From DATDVL01 sp035290025 (GTDB lineage Archaea; Nanobdellota; Nanobdellia; SCGC-AAA011-G17; DATDVL01): DNA of 28,110 bases. Position 1 is the stretch's first letter; every line of letters starts with the position of its first letter. This document shows positions 1 to 6,728 of this stretch, piece by piece. The position numbers and the translations under genes were made by a program. Where the stretch lies: the NCBI GenBank assembly GCA_035290025.1, contig DATDVL010000030.1:1-28110 (forward strand), given 5' to 3'. A model generated the notes under the pieces. It made no database searches and was not told the DNA's origin. It worked only from the letters and a program-made list of their open reading frames with translations.

Positions 1-267
1 ATGAGTGTAGAACCCGGAGCAGTAGCAGACGGTTATGTCAGCAACATTGAAGGAGTCATCCATCGCTTTGAAGAAATACTTAAACAAGAAAAAAACAATG
101 ATGAAGATGAAGCAGCAGTCAAAACAGCAAAAAACTTACTCAAAAAACTATGGAAAGTAAAACTAGGAGACATCTCCCTCAAAATAATCATTGAAGACCC
201 CACCGGCAACTCTGCCATTATCTCACCCAAAGCAGTCACTGAACCGTTAAAGAAAAAGAAAAAATGA
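1..267 (+). CDS. ZPR1-like zinc finger protein, C-terminal part (partial)
   Basis: This is the 3' end of a ZPR1-family gene that enters from the left edge. The 88 visible residues end in the family signature of a beta-strand followed by IEDPTGNSAI (about residues 64-73), which matches the DPxGNS motif of ZPR1 domains. The preceding helix, GVIHRFEEILKQ, also fits. Archaeal ZPR1 proteins are roughly 160-190 residues and carry a CxxC zinc ribbon, which is absent here, so the ATG at position 1 is probably an internal Met and the zinc finger lies outside the window. In eukaryotes ZPR1 is a folding chaperone for elongation factor 1A; the archaeal role is inferred by homology. The stop overlaps the next start (ATGA), so the gene is probably translationally coupled to the Dph2-like gene. 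The protein ends in a poly-Lys tail. Confidence 0.8.
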   Translation: MSVEPGAVADGYVSNIEGVIHRFEEILKQEKNNDEDEAAVKTAKNLLKKLWKVKLGDISLKIIIEDPTGNSAIISPKAVTEPLKKKKK

Positions 268-887
268 AACTCTATTTTGTAGCGGCACAATCAACACACG
301 ACCTAACAACTGTTCTTAAAAAAGTAAACATCCCTGAAAAGAAGATAGGGCTCGTTACTAGCATACAATTAGTACATCGACTACCAGAAATACAAAAAAA
401 AGTAAAGAAAAGTGTTATCATAGGACAAATACTTGGCTGCAACTTCACCAACATTGATAGAGGAGCAAAGGTTGACGCGTACCTTTACATCGGATCAGCA
501 GCATTCCACCCCATAGGACTAGCATGGCACACCAAAAAGCATGTCTACGTAGCAAATCCCTTCACAAACGAATTCACAAGAATACCCGAACAAGAAGTAA
601 AGAAATACCACCAACAAAAACAAGGAAAAATCATCAAGTTCTTACACGCAAAAACTGTCGGCATCATTGTCAGCATCAAACCCCATCAAGGAAACATGCA
701 ACGAGCAAAAAAACTCCAAGAACAATTACACGGAGAAAAGAAAAGCTACATCTTCCTTTGCGACAACCTTAACCCAGAACAATTCGAAAACTTCCCTGCA
801 ATAGAAACATGGGTGAACACGGCATGCCCACGCATAGAAAACAAGAACATCATCAATTACAAAGACGCGATGGAAGCACTCACTTAA
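264..887 (+). CDS. dph2: Dph2-like diphthamide synthase lacking the first domain
   Basis: This resembles archaeal Dph2, the radical-SAM-like [4Fe-4S] enzyme that transfers 3-amino-3-carboxypropyl from SAM to the conserved His of EF2, the first step of diphthamide synthesis. Family motifs are clear: KIGLVTSIQLVH (residues 27-38), GQILGCN (54-60), DAYLYIGS then FHPIGLA (about 71-86), and WVNTACPRI near the C-terminus. The usual protein is about 330-340 residues in three pseudo-repeat domains, each giving one cluster Cys. Here only 207 residues are present: C59 and C188 match the second and third cluster Cys, but the first domain and its Cys are missing. The start overlaps the ZPR1 stop by 4 nt, which supports this start. 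It may be a lineage-specific short form, a diverged enzyme or a 5'-truncated gene; the upstream ZPR1 leaves no room for the missing domain. Confidence 0.8.
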   Translation: MKLYFVAAQSTHDLTTVLKKVNIPEKKIGLVTSIQLVHRLPEIQKKVKKSVIIGQILGCNFTNIDRGAKVDAYLYIGSAAFHPIGLAWHTKKHVYVANPFTNEFTRIPEQEVKKYHQQKQGKIIKFLHAKTVGIIVSIKPHQGNMQRAKKLQEQLHGEKKSYIFLCDNLNPEQFENFPAIETWVNTACPRIENKNIINYKDAMEALT

Positions 888-1452
888 ACGTTTTAACGGG
901 CAAACTCTGATAATTATTCTTAGCCCAATCCTCAAAAGAATCATTGCCAGAAGCAGCAAACCAGTCCAACATGATATCCAAACCATTAAGCTCATGACCA
1001 AACTTTGTTAATTCTGAACGAGCACCACCTAAATCATGACCAAGCATGACCATACAATAGACAGCAGCAGCAAAACCTGAACGATCCTTACCACCTGCAC
1101 AATGCACCAACAAAGGATAATTCACTAGATGTAATAAATCAACATATGCTACTAAAGCATCCTTAGCAACATAATTAGCATGCCAATGAATATCATGATG
1201 CATAACACCTAAACGGCGACAAAGCTTAACCTCAGCACGGTAATTACCATGATTAGGCTTAGCACCACGAAGATTAATAACTGTCCGGATACCATGACTC
1301 CTAATAATCTCTTCAACTTCATATCCACGCAACTCACCAGAACGAAAAAACTTATCACCCACCTGACCAAAACTACGAAAAGAATGATAACGACCTGTAC
1401 GAGCAAGCAACTTATCCACAATAATTCTCCCCCGACGCATACTAGGTAACAT
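880..1452 (-). CDS. Dual-specificity/tyrosine phosphatase family protein
   Basis: A cysteine phosphatase of the PTP/DSP superfamily. The P-loop HCAGGKDRSG gives the CX5R signature with catalytic Cys and Arg, followed by a helix rich in Ala and Met. The general-acid Asp is probably in the HHDIHWHAN stretch upstream. The N-terminal half has a FRSGELRG...INLRG pattern typical of atypical DSPs and PTP-like phosphatases. The open frame extends upstream to a TTG, but ATG at 1452 lies about 28 nt after a TATA-like box (1475-1484, minus strand), which predicts a leaderless start and a 190-aa protein. The substrate (phosphoprotein, inositol phosphate or nucleotide) cannot be told. It is convergent with the Dph2-like gene and overlaps its last 8 nt. 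Confidence 0.85.
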   Translation of the reverse strand: MLPSMRRGRIIVDKLLARTGRYHSFRSFGQVGDKFFRSGELRGYEVEEIIRSHGIRTVINLRGAKPNHGNYRAEVKLCRRLGVMHHDIHWHANYVAKDALVAYVDLLHLVNYPLLVHCAGGKDRSGFAAAVYCMVMLGHDLGGARSELTKFGHELNGLDIMLDWFAASGNDSFEDWAKNNYQSLPVKTFK

Positions 1453-1474
1453 ACTGCAAAACAGCTTTAACAGC

Positions 1475-1484
1475 AATTTAATAA
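1475..1484 (-). promoter_or_regulatory. TATA box of the phosphatase gene
   Basis: Minus-strand TTATTAAATT is centred about 28 nt upstream of ATG 1452, the spacing expected for an archaeal leaderless transcript. Confidence 0.5.
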
Positions 1485-1521
1485 GGTTATGAACAAAAAA
1501 GAAAAAAAGAAAAGATGTGTA

Positions 1522-1674
1522 TTACTTAACAATACCACCCATTCTACAAACAGTCGTACCACACTTCGGGCATTTACCCTTAGCAATCTTTGTACCCTTA
1601 GCAGTTTTAGACTCCTTAGGGTCCTTAATAGCGACTTTTGCTTTACACTTCACACAATAACCTTCCGTTGCCAT
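1522..1674 (-). CDS. DUF5679-type zinc ribbon small protein
   Basis: A 50-residue Cys4 zinc ribbon: CVKC at 7-10 and CPKC at 35-38, with a basic, Lys-rich linker between them. The arrangement MATEGYCVKCKAKV...GKCPKCGT matches the DUF5679 family found in many small-genome archaea and bacteria. The open frame could start 10 codons earlier, but GGAGGTG sits 9 nt before the ATG at 1674 and decides this start. Function is unknown; the size and basic charge suggest a nucleic-acid- or ribosome-associated protein, which is inference. It stands alone between the phosphatase and the MFS transporter. Confidence 0.85.
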   Translation of the reverse strand: MATEGYCVKCKAKVAIKDPKESKTAKGTKIAKGKCPKCGTTVCRMGGIVK

Positions 1675-1738
1675 ACACAAAACACCTCCAAATCTTCTTA
1701 TCATGCATTATGATGTAGCAAAGGCAAAGAAAAGACCC

Positions 1739-1746
1739 TTTTAATA
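1739..1746 (+). promoter_or_regulatory. TATA box of the MFS transporter gene
   Basis: TTTTAATA is centred 29 nt before ATG 1772; a leaderless or nearly leaderless transcript is predicted. Confidence 0.4.
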
Positions 1747-1771
1747 CCTTATGGTAGAAGAAAACCTTTAA

Positions 1772-3046
1772 ATGCCACACGAAACACACCATCTTGTGCA
1801 AACAAAAAGCAACATCTTCCACTGGATACTCTATGACTTCGCAAACTCCATCGTGTCCATAACCTTTTTCCTCTACTTTGCACAATGGATTGTCATCGAC
1901 CAAAAAGTATCAGACCTACATTTCAATCTGACATTTACTCTATCAGCATTCCTCCTCTTACTCACAGCACCAATAACAGGAACATTACTAGACAAGTCAT
2001 GGAAAAGAATCACTGGATTACGCATAACCACCATCTTTACCGCACTCTTCTACGGACTTTGTGGTATCATGGCCATACAACAAAACAATCTCTTAGCACT
2101 CCTCTTCTTCACGTTAGGACTGTATTCTTATCTCTTATCATTCACCTTTTACACACCACTCTTACAAGATATCACCACCACAAAAAACAGAGGAATTATC
2201 TCAGGATTGGGCATTATGGCAAACTACCTGGGACAACTGCTAGGACTCGTTATCGCACTACCCTTCGCAACAGGAAAGCTAACACTCCTCGGAGGACAAG
2301 CACGAGCAGAAACGCTCTTACCCGCAGCAATCATCTTCTTCCTATTAGCACTACCCATGCTCATCTTCTTCAAAGAAACAGAAAAGAAAAAAACAAAAAC
2401 AACCATCCCCGCAGCAATCAAAGAAACCTACAAAGAAACAAAAAACTTATTTCTCACCACCGGCGTACTCTACTTCCTTTTAGCCTACTTCCTGTTCAAC
2501 GACGCCGTACTCACCGCAGCAAACAACTTCCCACTCTACCTAGAACAAGTATGGCATATCACCGACACCACAAAAACCTACCTCTTACTAGCAACACTCA
2601 TCACTTCAGCACTAGGAGGAGTACTCGCAGGACACTTAGCAGACAAATACGGTCACAAGAAAACCATGATTGTCATACTCGTCGTATGGCTCATCATATT
2701 CCCTTTCCTAGGACTCATCACCAGCTGGCCATTATTCTTAGGAACCTGCATACTTCTCGGATTATGGTTCGGAGCAAACTGGGCAGTATCACGATCACTC
2801 ATGACCTGCATAGCACCACCTGGAAAACACAACATCGCCTTCGCCTATTTTGGACTAGCAGAACGAGCATCATCATTCCTAGGACCCATCGTGTGGGGAC
2901 TGATTGTAACCAAACTCCTCCATCTAGGAAGCACAAGATACAGAATAGCCATGGTATCACTTGTTGTCTTTATATTTTTAGGACTACTCATGCTCAAAAA
3001 AGTAAAAAATGATAGACCACACCACATCGTTAACAAAAACCTTTAA
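1772..3046 (+). CDS. MFS transporter, UMF1/Atg22-like
   Basis: A 424-aa polytopic membrane protein with about 12 hydrophobic segments. The N-terminal YDFANS motif (residues 21-26) is diagnostic of the UMF1 family, which is related to the yeast vacuolar effluxer Atg22. The MFS motif A equivalent GHLADKYGHKK follows TM8 at about residues 287-297, at the usual place in the second half. A charged cytoplasmic loop rich in Lys and Thr separates the two six-helix halves near residue 205. Substrate is unknown; Atg22 exports amino acids, but UMF1 members have not been generally assigned. Its stop codon lies inside the TATA box of the next gene (glyS), so the two genes are packed but probably transcribed separately. 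Confidence 0.88.
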   Translation: MPHETHHLVQTKSNIFHWILYDFANSIVSITFFLYFAQWIVIDQKVSDLHFNLTFTLSAFLLLLTAPITGTLLDKSWKRITGLRITTIFTALFYGLCGIMAIQQNNLLALLFFTLGLYSYLLSFTFYTPLLQDITTTKNRGIISGLGIMANYLGQLLGLVIALPFATGKLTLLGGQARAETLLPAAIIFFLLALPMLIFFKETEKKKTKTTIPAAIKETYKETKNLFLTTGVLYFLLAYFLFNDAVLTAANNFPLYLEQVWHITDTTKTYLLLATLITSALGGVLAGHLADKYGHKKTMIVILVVWLIIFPFLGLITSWPLFLGTCILLGLWFGANWAVSRSLMTCIAPPGKHNIAFAYFGLAERASSFLGPIVWGLIVTKLLHLGSTRYRIAMVSLVVFIFLGLLMLKKVKNDRPHHIVNKNL

Positions 3047-3048
3047 AA
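3040..3048 (+). promoter_or_regulatory. TATA box of glyS, overlapping the MFS stop codon
   Basis: CCTTTAAAA is centred 27 nt before the glyS ATG. It contains the TAA stop of the upstream transporter gene. Leaderless glyS mRNA is predicted. Confidence 0.6.
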
Positions 3049-3071
3049 CAACTTCCGCATAACAAAAAACA

Positions 3072-4586
3072 ATGAAAAACGAACAATTCTTAACCGATTT
3101 CCACGCATTCATGCAAAACAAAGGATTCATCTACGGACCATTCCCTGACATTTACAACGGCGTAGCAGGATTCTACGCTTACGGGCCACTAGGGAAACTC
3201 TTAAAAAACAAAGTAGAAAACAGCGTGAGAAAACTATTCTTCCAACACGGCTTGAGAGAACTAGAATGCCCCACTGTCGTACCCGACATTGTATGGGAAG
3301 CATCAGGACACCTAAAAACATTTACTGACAAAGTCATCACCTGCAGCAAATGCGCATCCGTCTTCCGCGTAGACAAACTCATAGAAGAATACACGAAAGA
3401 AGAAACAGCAGGAAAAAAAGAAAAAGAACTCTTAACCATTATCACCAAACACAAAATAACCTGCCCTAGCTGCAAAGGAACACTCAAACAAGAAATAAAA
3501 GACTATAACCTCATGATGAAAACAGAAGTAGCAGGAAAACCCTTCAGCCTACGACCAGAAACAGCAACCGTCACCTACCTACCCTTCAAACAACTCAACA
3601 ACTACTTCAGAAAACTACCCTTCGGTGTATTCCAAATAGGAAAAGCCTATAGAAACGAGATAAGCCCCAGACAACACCTCCTACGATTACGAGAATTTAC
3701 TCAAGCAGAAGCACAACTTTTCATCGACCCCAAAGAAAAAAACAACTGGGAACCCTACGAACAGATAAAAAACAAAAAACTACCCCTCTACACCAATCAC
3801 CACCAAGAAAACAAAAAAGAATTAGAAGAAATAACACCAGAAGAAGCGATAAAACACCAACACATCAAAACAAAAGCATACGCATGGTGTCTCTACACCG
3901 CCTACAACCAATTCTTACACATGGGCATACCCGAAGAAAAAATACGCATACGACAACACCTACCCACAGAACGAGCATTCTACGCAGATGACGCATGGGA
4001 CATAGAAATAAACCTTAACAGCTACGGATGGACAGAATGCTGCGGCGTACACGACAGAACAGACTACGACCTAAAAAAGCACGCAGAATTCTCCAAACAA
4101 AAACTGGAAGGAACACGAGACAACGGAGAAAAATACATCCCCCACATCCTAGAAATAGCATTCGGAACCGACAGACCTGTCTTTGCCTTAATGGATTTAT
4201 ACTACAACAAAAAAGCAGAGGGAGAAGGAAAAACGATGTTCAGCCTACCCTATCACATAACGCCTATAGAAATAGCAGTATTCCCCCTCATGAAAAAAGA
4301 CGGATTAGCAGAACAAGCAACAATAATCAAACAAGAACTAGAACAAGAATTCATCGTAGACTACGACGAAGCAGGAAGCATAGGAAAACGCTACCTACGA
4401 GCAGCAGAAGCAGGCACTCCTTATTGTATAACTATAGATTATGACAGCTTGAAAAATAAAGATGTTACTTTACGAGACCGCGATACGGAAAAACAAATAA
4501 GAATACCTATCAAAGAACTCAAAATAATATTACATAAATTATTCAAAAAGGAAATAACCTTCGAAAAAGCAGGAAAACTACTCTAA
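3072..4586 (+). CDS. glyS: Glycyl-tRNA synthetase, archaeal/eukaryotic type
   Basis: Class II aminoacyl-tRNA synthetase that charges tRNA-Gly in the cytoplasm. Motif 1 region: GFIYGPFPDIYNGVAGFYAYGPLG (residues 18-41). A Cys4 zinc module follows, with CSKC at about 92-95 and CPSC at about 131-134. Motif 2 is YRNEISPR (about 194-201) and includes the ATP-binding Arg. Motif 3 is the diverged EIAFGTDRP with its conserved Arg. The C-terminal anticodon-binding domain begins around IAVFPLMKKDG (about 402). At 504 aa it is shorter than the usual 550-580, mainly through short insertions. Codons are strongly C-ending, unlike the AT-rich gene that follows. It is transcribed from its own TATA box. Confidence 0.97.
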   Translation: MKNEQFLTDFHAFMQNKGFIYGPFPDIYNGVAGFYAYGPLGKLLKNKVENSVRKLFFQHGLRELECPTVVPDIVWEASGHLKTFTDKVITCSKCASVFRVDKLIEEYTKEETAGKKEKELLTIITKHKITCPSCKGTLKQEIKDYNLMMKTEVAGKPFSLRPETATVTYLPFKQLNNYFRKLPFGVFQIGKAYRNEISPRQHLLRLREFTQAEAQLFIDPKEKNNWEPYEQIKNKKLPLYTNHHQENKKELEEITPEEAIKHQHIKTKAYAWCLYTAYNQFLHMGIPEEKIRIRQHLPTERAFYADDAWDIEINLNSYGWTECCGVHDRTDYDLKKHAEFSKQKLEGTRDNGEKYIPHILEIAFGTDRPVFALMDLYYNKKAEGEGKTMFSLPYHITPIEIAVFPLMKKDGLAEQATIIKQELEQEFIVDYDEAGSIGKRYLRAAEAGTPYCITIDYDSLKNKDVTLRDRDTEKQIRIPIKELKIILHKLFKKEITFEKAGKLL

Positions 4587-5357
4587 CTACTTTGCAGCCC
4601 TAATTTCGTTTTCATACTTTTTAACAATATCATACGACTTTCTTAAAAAATCCTCAAAACTCGTCTTTTTATCATAAATCTCTTGAATGTGCGCAATAAT
4701 TGTCTTTCCATCAATAATGACTTTCTGATGTTCTTTGTAACCATGAAGATCCTTTTGAGGAATGACTTCTTGTATTCTTTTGTCACCAAGAATCACTGGT
4801 GCCGCTATCTCGCTCAAATGCCATACTAAATACGGGTTATCAAATTCTTCCTCTTTTGTCTCAGGAAAAACAGCCTTCCATTTTTCAAAGAAAAGAAAAT
4901 GTTGTATTTCATGCACAGCTACTTCGCGCATCTTTTCTGCAGTAAACTTATAATACAGATCAAAAACTCTATACTTAATAAAACGAGGGCAAATAGGATT
5001 CATAGATACTCTAGCTGTGATATTCTTATCTTTCTCAGGCCAATCTACTTCTATAACCTTAGAAAGAGCTTCCATTACCTGATTATTGATGCTATCCCAA
5101 GACTTCTGAAACATTGTTGTATTATTTTCTAATTCTCCCTTTACTTCAAGATACTTTTCAGAAAAATAATCCCTACAAATGTTATAACGTTCTTCTTTGT
5201 CTTCAATGCCTTCTAATCTTGCCTTCAAATCAGGGTATTGCGAAAATATGACATCACTCCAATCCCATAATCTTTTAATATTCTGACTTAGGAAACCGTT
5301 TATCTGACTAAACATGTTCTTAAATTCTATAACCTTGAAATTTACTTGAGGTATCAT
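4587..5357 (-). CDS. Putative zinc metalloprotease-like protein (HExxH)
   Basis: I do not recognise a named family. The 256-aa protein carries HEIQH at 149-153 inside a helix (EVAVHEIQHFLFF), with a downstream HLSEIAAPVIL helix whose E183 could be the third zinc ligand, as in gluzincins (HExxH, about 29 residues, then E). There is no signal peptide or membrane segment, so it is probably cytoplasmic. The N-terminal 110 residues look helical and charged. Codon use is AT-rich and less C-ending than flanking core genes, a possible sign of recent acquisition. ATG 5357 is 25 nt from a TATA box, fitting a leaderless mRNA. It abuts the glyS stop convergently with no gap. Protease activity is inferred from the motif only. 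Confidence 0.6.
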   Translation of the reverse strand: MIPQVNFKVIEFKNMFSQINGFLSQNIKRLWDWSDVIFSQYPDLKARLEGIEDKEERYNICRDYFSEKYLEVKGELENNTTMFQKSWDSINNQVMEALSKVIEVDWPEKDKNITARVSMNPICPRFIKYRVFDLYYKFTAEKMREVAVHEIQHFLFFEKWKAVFPETKEEEFDNPYLVWHLSEIAAPVILGDKRIQEVIPQKDLHGYKEHQKVIIDGKTIIAHIQEIYDKKTSFEDFLRKSYDIVKKYENEIRAAK

Positions 5358-5377
5358 ACTCGCATTTTTTTAGATGG

Positions 5378-5386
5378 TAATATAAG
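5378..5386 (-). promoter_or_regulatory. TATA box of the HExxH protein gene
   Basis: Minus-strand CTTATATTA is centred 25 nt upstream of ATG 5357; leaderless start predicted. Confidence 0.55.
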
Positions 5387-5416
5387 TTTTTCTATATCTT
5401 GAAAAGCAGGAAAAGT

Positions 5417-5425
5417 CTTATAAAC
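5417..5425 (+). promoter_or_regulatory. TATA box of tRNA-Ala(GGC)
   Basis: CTTATAAAC is centred 31 nt upstream of the mature tRNA 5' end. Confidence 0.55.
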
Positions 5426-5451
5426 AACTTTTTCTGGAATAGATATTATGC

Positions 5452-5547
5452 GGGCCGGTAAGTCAACCCGGTAGACTGCGCCCATGGCAAGTAGTAAAAA
5501 ACTACCCTTGTTGGGCGATGCTCAGGGTTCAAATCCCTGTCGGTCCA
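5452..5547 (+). tRNA. tRNA-Ala (anticodon GGC) with a 22-nt intron
   Basis: The cloverleaf folds fully: acceptor GGGCCGG pairs with TCGGTCC (G3:U70 and one other GU), D stem AGTC/GACT, anticodon stem CGCCC/GGGCG, T arm CAGGG-TTCAAAT-CCCTG, discriminator A at 5547. The G3:U70 pair is the alanine identity element and agrees with anticodon GGC (5486-5488). The loop is interrupted between positions 37 and 38 by the intron listed separately; the mature length is 74 nt. CCA is not encoded. Confidence 0.95.
5490..5511 (+). other. tRNA-Ala intron at 37/38 with bulge-helix-bulge fold
   Basis: The precursor forms the substrate of archaeal tRNA-splicing endonuclease. The central helix pairs 5484-5487 (ATGG) with 5506-5509 (CCTT), with one U-U mismatch. 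The 3-nt bulges are 5488-5490 and 5510-5512, each cut after its second base, and an intron hairpin GTAGT/ACTAC closes a five-A loop. The predicted cut sites give exactly the loop needed for a normal tRNA. Confidence 0.9.
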
Positions 5548-5568
5548 CTTTATACTTAATTCGTAAGA

Positions 5569-5590
5569 TTTTCGGATTTTTCTCCGAAAA
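5569..5590 (+). other. Perfect 8-bp hairpin downstream of tRNA-Ala(GGC)
   Basis: TTTTCGGA and TCCGAAAA pair around a six-base T-rich loop, 21 nt after the tRNA. It could help end tRNA transcription or trim its 3' end. Archaeal termination usually needs only T tracts, so the role is uncertain. Confidence 0.4.
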
Positions 5591-5625
5591 GCATATTAAG
5601 AATAAAACACTTTTTTCTAGAAAGA

Positions 5626-5633
5626 CTTAAATA
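5626..5633 (+). promoter_or_regulatory. TATA box of the toxin-antitoxin pair
   Basis: CTTAAATA is centred 27 nt before ATG 5657 and 40 nt before the TTG at 5670. Confidence 0.5.
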
Positions 5634-5669
5634 GGTAGTACTCTTAAGAGTACACTATGGAGTACACAA

Positions 5670-5930
5670 TTGTTCATTCAAAAAATACAATTAGAAAAGA
5701 AGATAGAAGAAAAGATTTTCAAAAAACATCGCGTATTCAAAGAGGAATTAGACGAGGCATTTCTCGATGGAAGAGCAAAGTTCTTCAAAACACGAAACGG
5801 AAATTATTTAGTCATCGCACAAAGTACCCGCTACCTCACTATAATATTCAATTACCAACACCGAGAAGCAAGAGTCATTACTGCATATCCGTCATCACCT
5901 TGGCAAAAGAGGTTGTACCACGCTAAATAA
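5670..5930 (+). CDS. BrnT-like/RelE-fold toxin candidate
   Basis: An 86-aa basic protein with the layout of BrnT/DUF4258-type ribonuclease toxins: an N-terminal helix (KKIEEKIFKKH), an EELDEAF helix, strands DGRAKFF, NYLVIAQS and LTIIFNY, then REARVITAYPSS and a terminal KRLYHAK resembling the family's VITAR...RRLY ending. TTG 5670 is preceded by GGAG with 7 nt spacing, so it can serve as start. The ATG at 5657, perfectly placed for leaderless initiation, opens a different frame (MEYTIVHSK...), raising the possibility of a frameshift near the A-rich codons around 5680-5700. One base separates it from the zinc-finger antitoxin downstream, as in a type II module. Toxicity is inferred from family and context. 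Confidence 0.6.
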   Translation: MFIQKIQLEKKIEEKIFKKHRVFKEELDEAFLDGRAKFFKTRNGNYLVIAQSTRYLTIIFNYQHREARVITAYPSSPWQKRLYHAK

Positions 5931-5931
5931 C

Positions 5932-6333
5932 ATGGAAAAGATCATTACTAAAAAAGATATTATGAAAGAAGTAAAATTTACTGTAGCTAAAGATGCCTTT
6001 GAAGGACCATTTACTTGTTGCAAAAAAATTACGAAGAAAACTCATCAACATGTAAGTTATCAAGGAATTAGCGTAGACTATGATGTTTGGAAATGCAACA
6101 AATGCCATAAAGAATATCTTGATACCAATCAAGCAAAAAAACTAGAAACTTTTTGGATTATACAAAAAATAGTTGATGATCGCATCATTACTATGGAAAG
6201 AAACATTAATTTTGACGGAAAAACATACTTCTTTAGATTCCCAAAAGAATTGACACAGCACTGGAGCAAACATCAAATCGCGGAAATAAAACTTATAGAT
6301 CAAAAAACCTTTTTAGTAGAAATAAAACAATAG
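5932..6333 (+). CDS. YgiT/MqsA-type zinc-finger antitoxin candidate
   Basis: A 133-aa protein. Residues 29-70 form a zinc module (C29, C30, C55, C58) whose VSYQGISVDYDVWKCNKC segment, followed by EYLD, resembles the N-terminal domain of YgiT/MqsA antitoxins (C..C, ENVP-type strand, C.xC). The C-terminal half (NINFDGKTYFFRFPKELTQHW...AEIKLIDQKTFLVEI) looks like a small swapped-hairpin beta domain, possibly AbrB-like DNA binding, rather than the HTH of MqsA. It follows the toxin by one base, probably in the same transcript. It would bind the toxin and may autoregulate. Codon use is AT-rich and T-ending like the toxin, unlike core genes, which fits a mobile module between two tRNA-Ala genes. Confidence 0.65.
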   Translation: MEKIITKKDIMKEVKFTVAKDAFEGPFTCCKKITKKTHQHVSYQGISVDYDVWKCNKCHKEYLDTNQAKKLETFWIIQKIVDDRIITMERNINFDGKTYFFRFPKELTQHWSKHQIAEIKLIDQKTFLVEIKQ

Positions 6334-6346
6334 ACATTTCGATGCT

Positions 6347-6354
6347 TTTTTAAA
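6347..6354 (+). promoter_or_regulatory. TATA box of tRNA-Ala(CGC)
   Basis: TTTTAAAA is centred 28 nt before the tRNA 5' end. Confidence 0.5.
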
Positions 6355-6378
6355 ACATCAAACGAGACTTCTTTTTAT

Positions 6379-6452
6379 GGGCTGATAGCTCAGTTAGCTA
6401 GAGCATACCGTTCGCAACGGTAAGGCCGTGGGTGCAATTCCCACTCAGTCCA
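6379..6452 (+). tRNA. tRNA-Ala (anticodon CGC)
   Basis: A complete 74-nt cloverleaf without intron: acceptor GGGCTGA/TCAGTCC with G3:U70, D stem GCTC/GAGC, anticodon stem TACCG/CGGTA with loop TTCGCAA, T arm GTGGG-TGCAATT-CCCAC, discriminator A. G3:U70 agrees with the alanine anticodon. CCA is not encoded. Confidence 0.96.
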
Positions 6453-6457
6453 TAACA

Positions 6458-6465
6458 TTTATTAA
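6458..6465 (+). promoter_or_regulatory. TATA box of the 6487-7142 gene pair
   Basis: TTTATTAA is centred about 26 nt before ATG 6487; leaderless start predicted. Confidence 0.45.
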
Positions 6466-6486
6466 CTCTAAGTCCTCACTATTTTT

Positions 6487-6726
6487 ATGAATCTTAAAGA
6501 AATTCTAAAACTTACTTTGCGAGAAAAGATTTGGCATGCTGGTTTCGGTCTTGTTGGCATGAGCGAGACACTTCGAGGGGTGCCACTATTACAAGCAGCA
6601 GAGAATACCGCACTAGTCCTTTCTATCTTTTATATTGGAGTAAGAATTCGACGTTATGAAATGCAACGTTGGCCTGAAATCCTAAAAGAGGAACGATATC
6701 TTGGAAACCCTATCCTACCTTTTTAA
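6487..6726 (+). CDS. Small hypothetical membrane-associated protein
   Basis: Not recognised. The 79-aa product has an amphipathic, basic N-terminal helix, a Gly-rich stretch (GFGLVGMSETLRG), one likely membrane segment at about residues 40-54 (TALVLSIFYIGV), and a charged tail RIRRYEMQRWPEILKEER. The positively charged residues just after the hydrophobic segment suggest that the C-terminus is cytoplasmic. The TATA box spacing fits a leaderless start at 6487. Its stop is 2 nt before the HIT gene, so the two probably form an operon, but no functional link can be read from this. Confidence 0.6.
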   Translation: MNLKEILKLTLREKIWHAGFGLVGMSETLRGVPLLQAAENTALVLSIFYIGVRIRRYEMQRWPEILKEERYLGNPILPF

Positions 6727-6728
6727 CC

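Noticed and set aside
1885..3012. A 375-codon plus-strand frame inside the MFS gene
   Set aside because: It is the +2 shadow of the transporter: rich in His, Arg, Thr and Ser with no domain pattern, kept open by the A/C-rich codon use of the real gene.
4028..4444. 138-codon Arg-rich frame inside glyS
   Set aside because: Shadow frame of glyS; the glyS frame has all class II motifs and this one has none.
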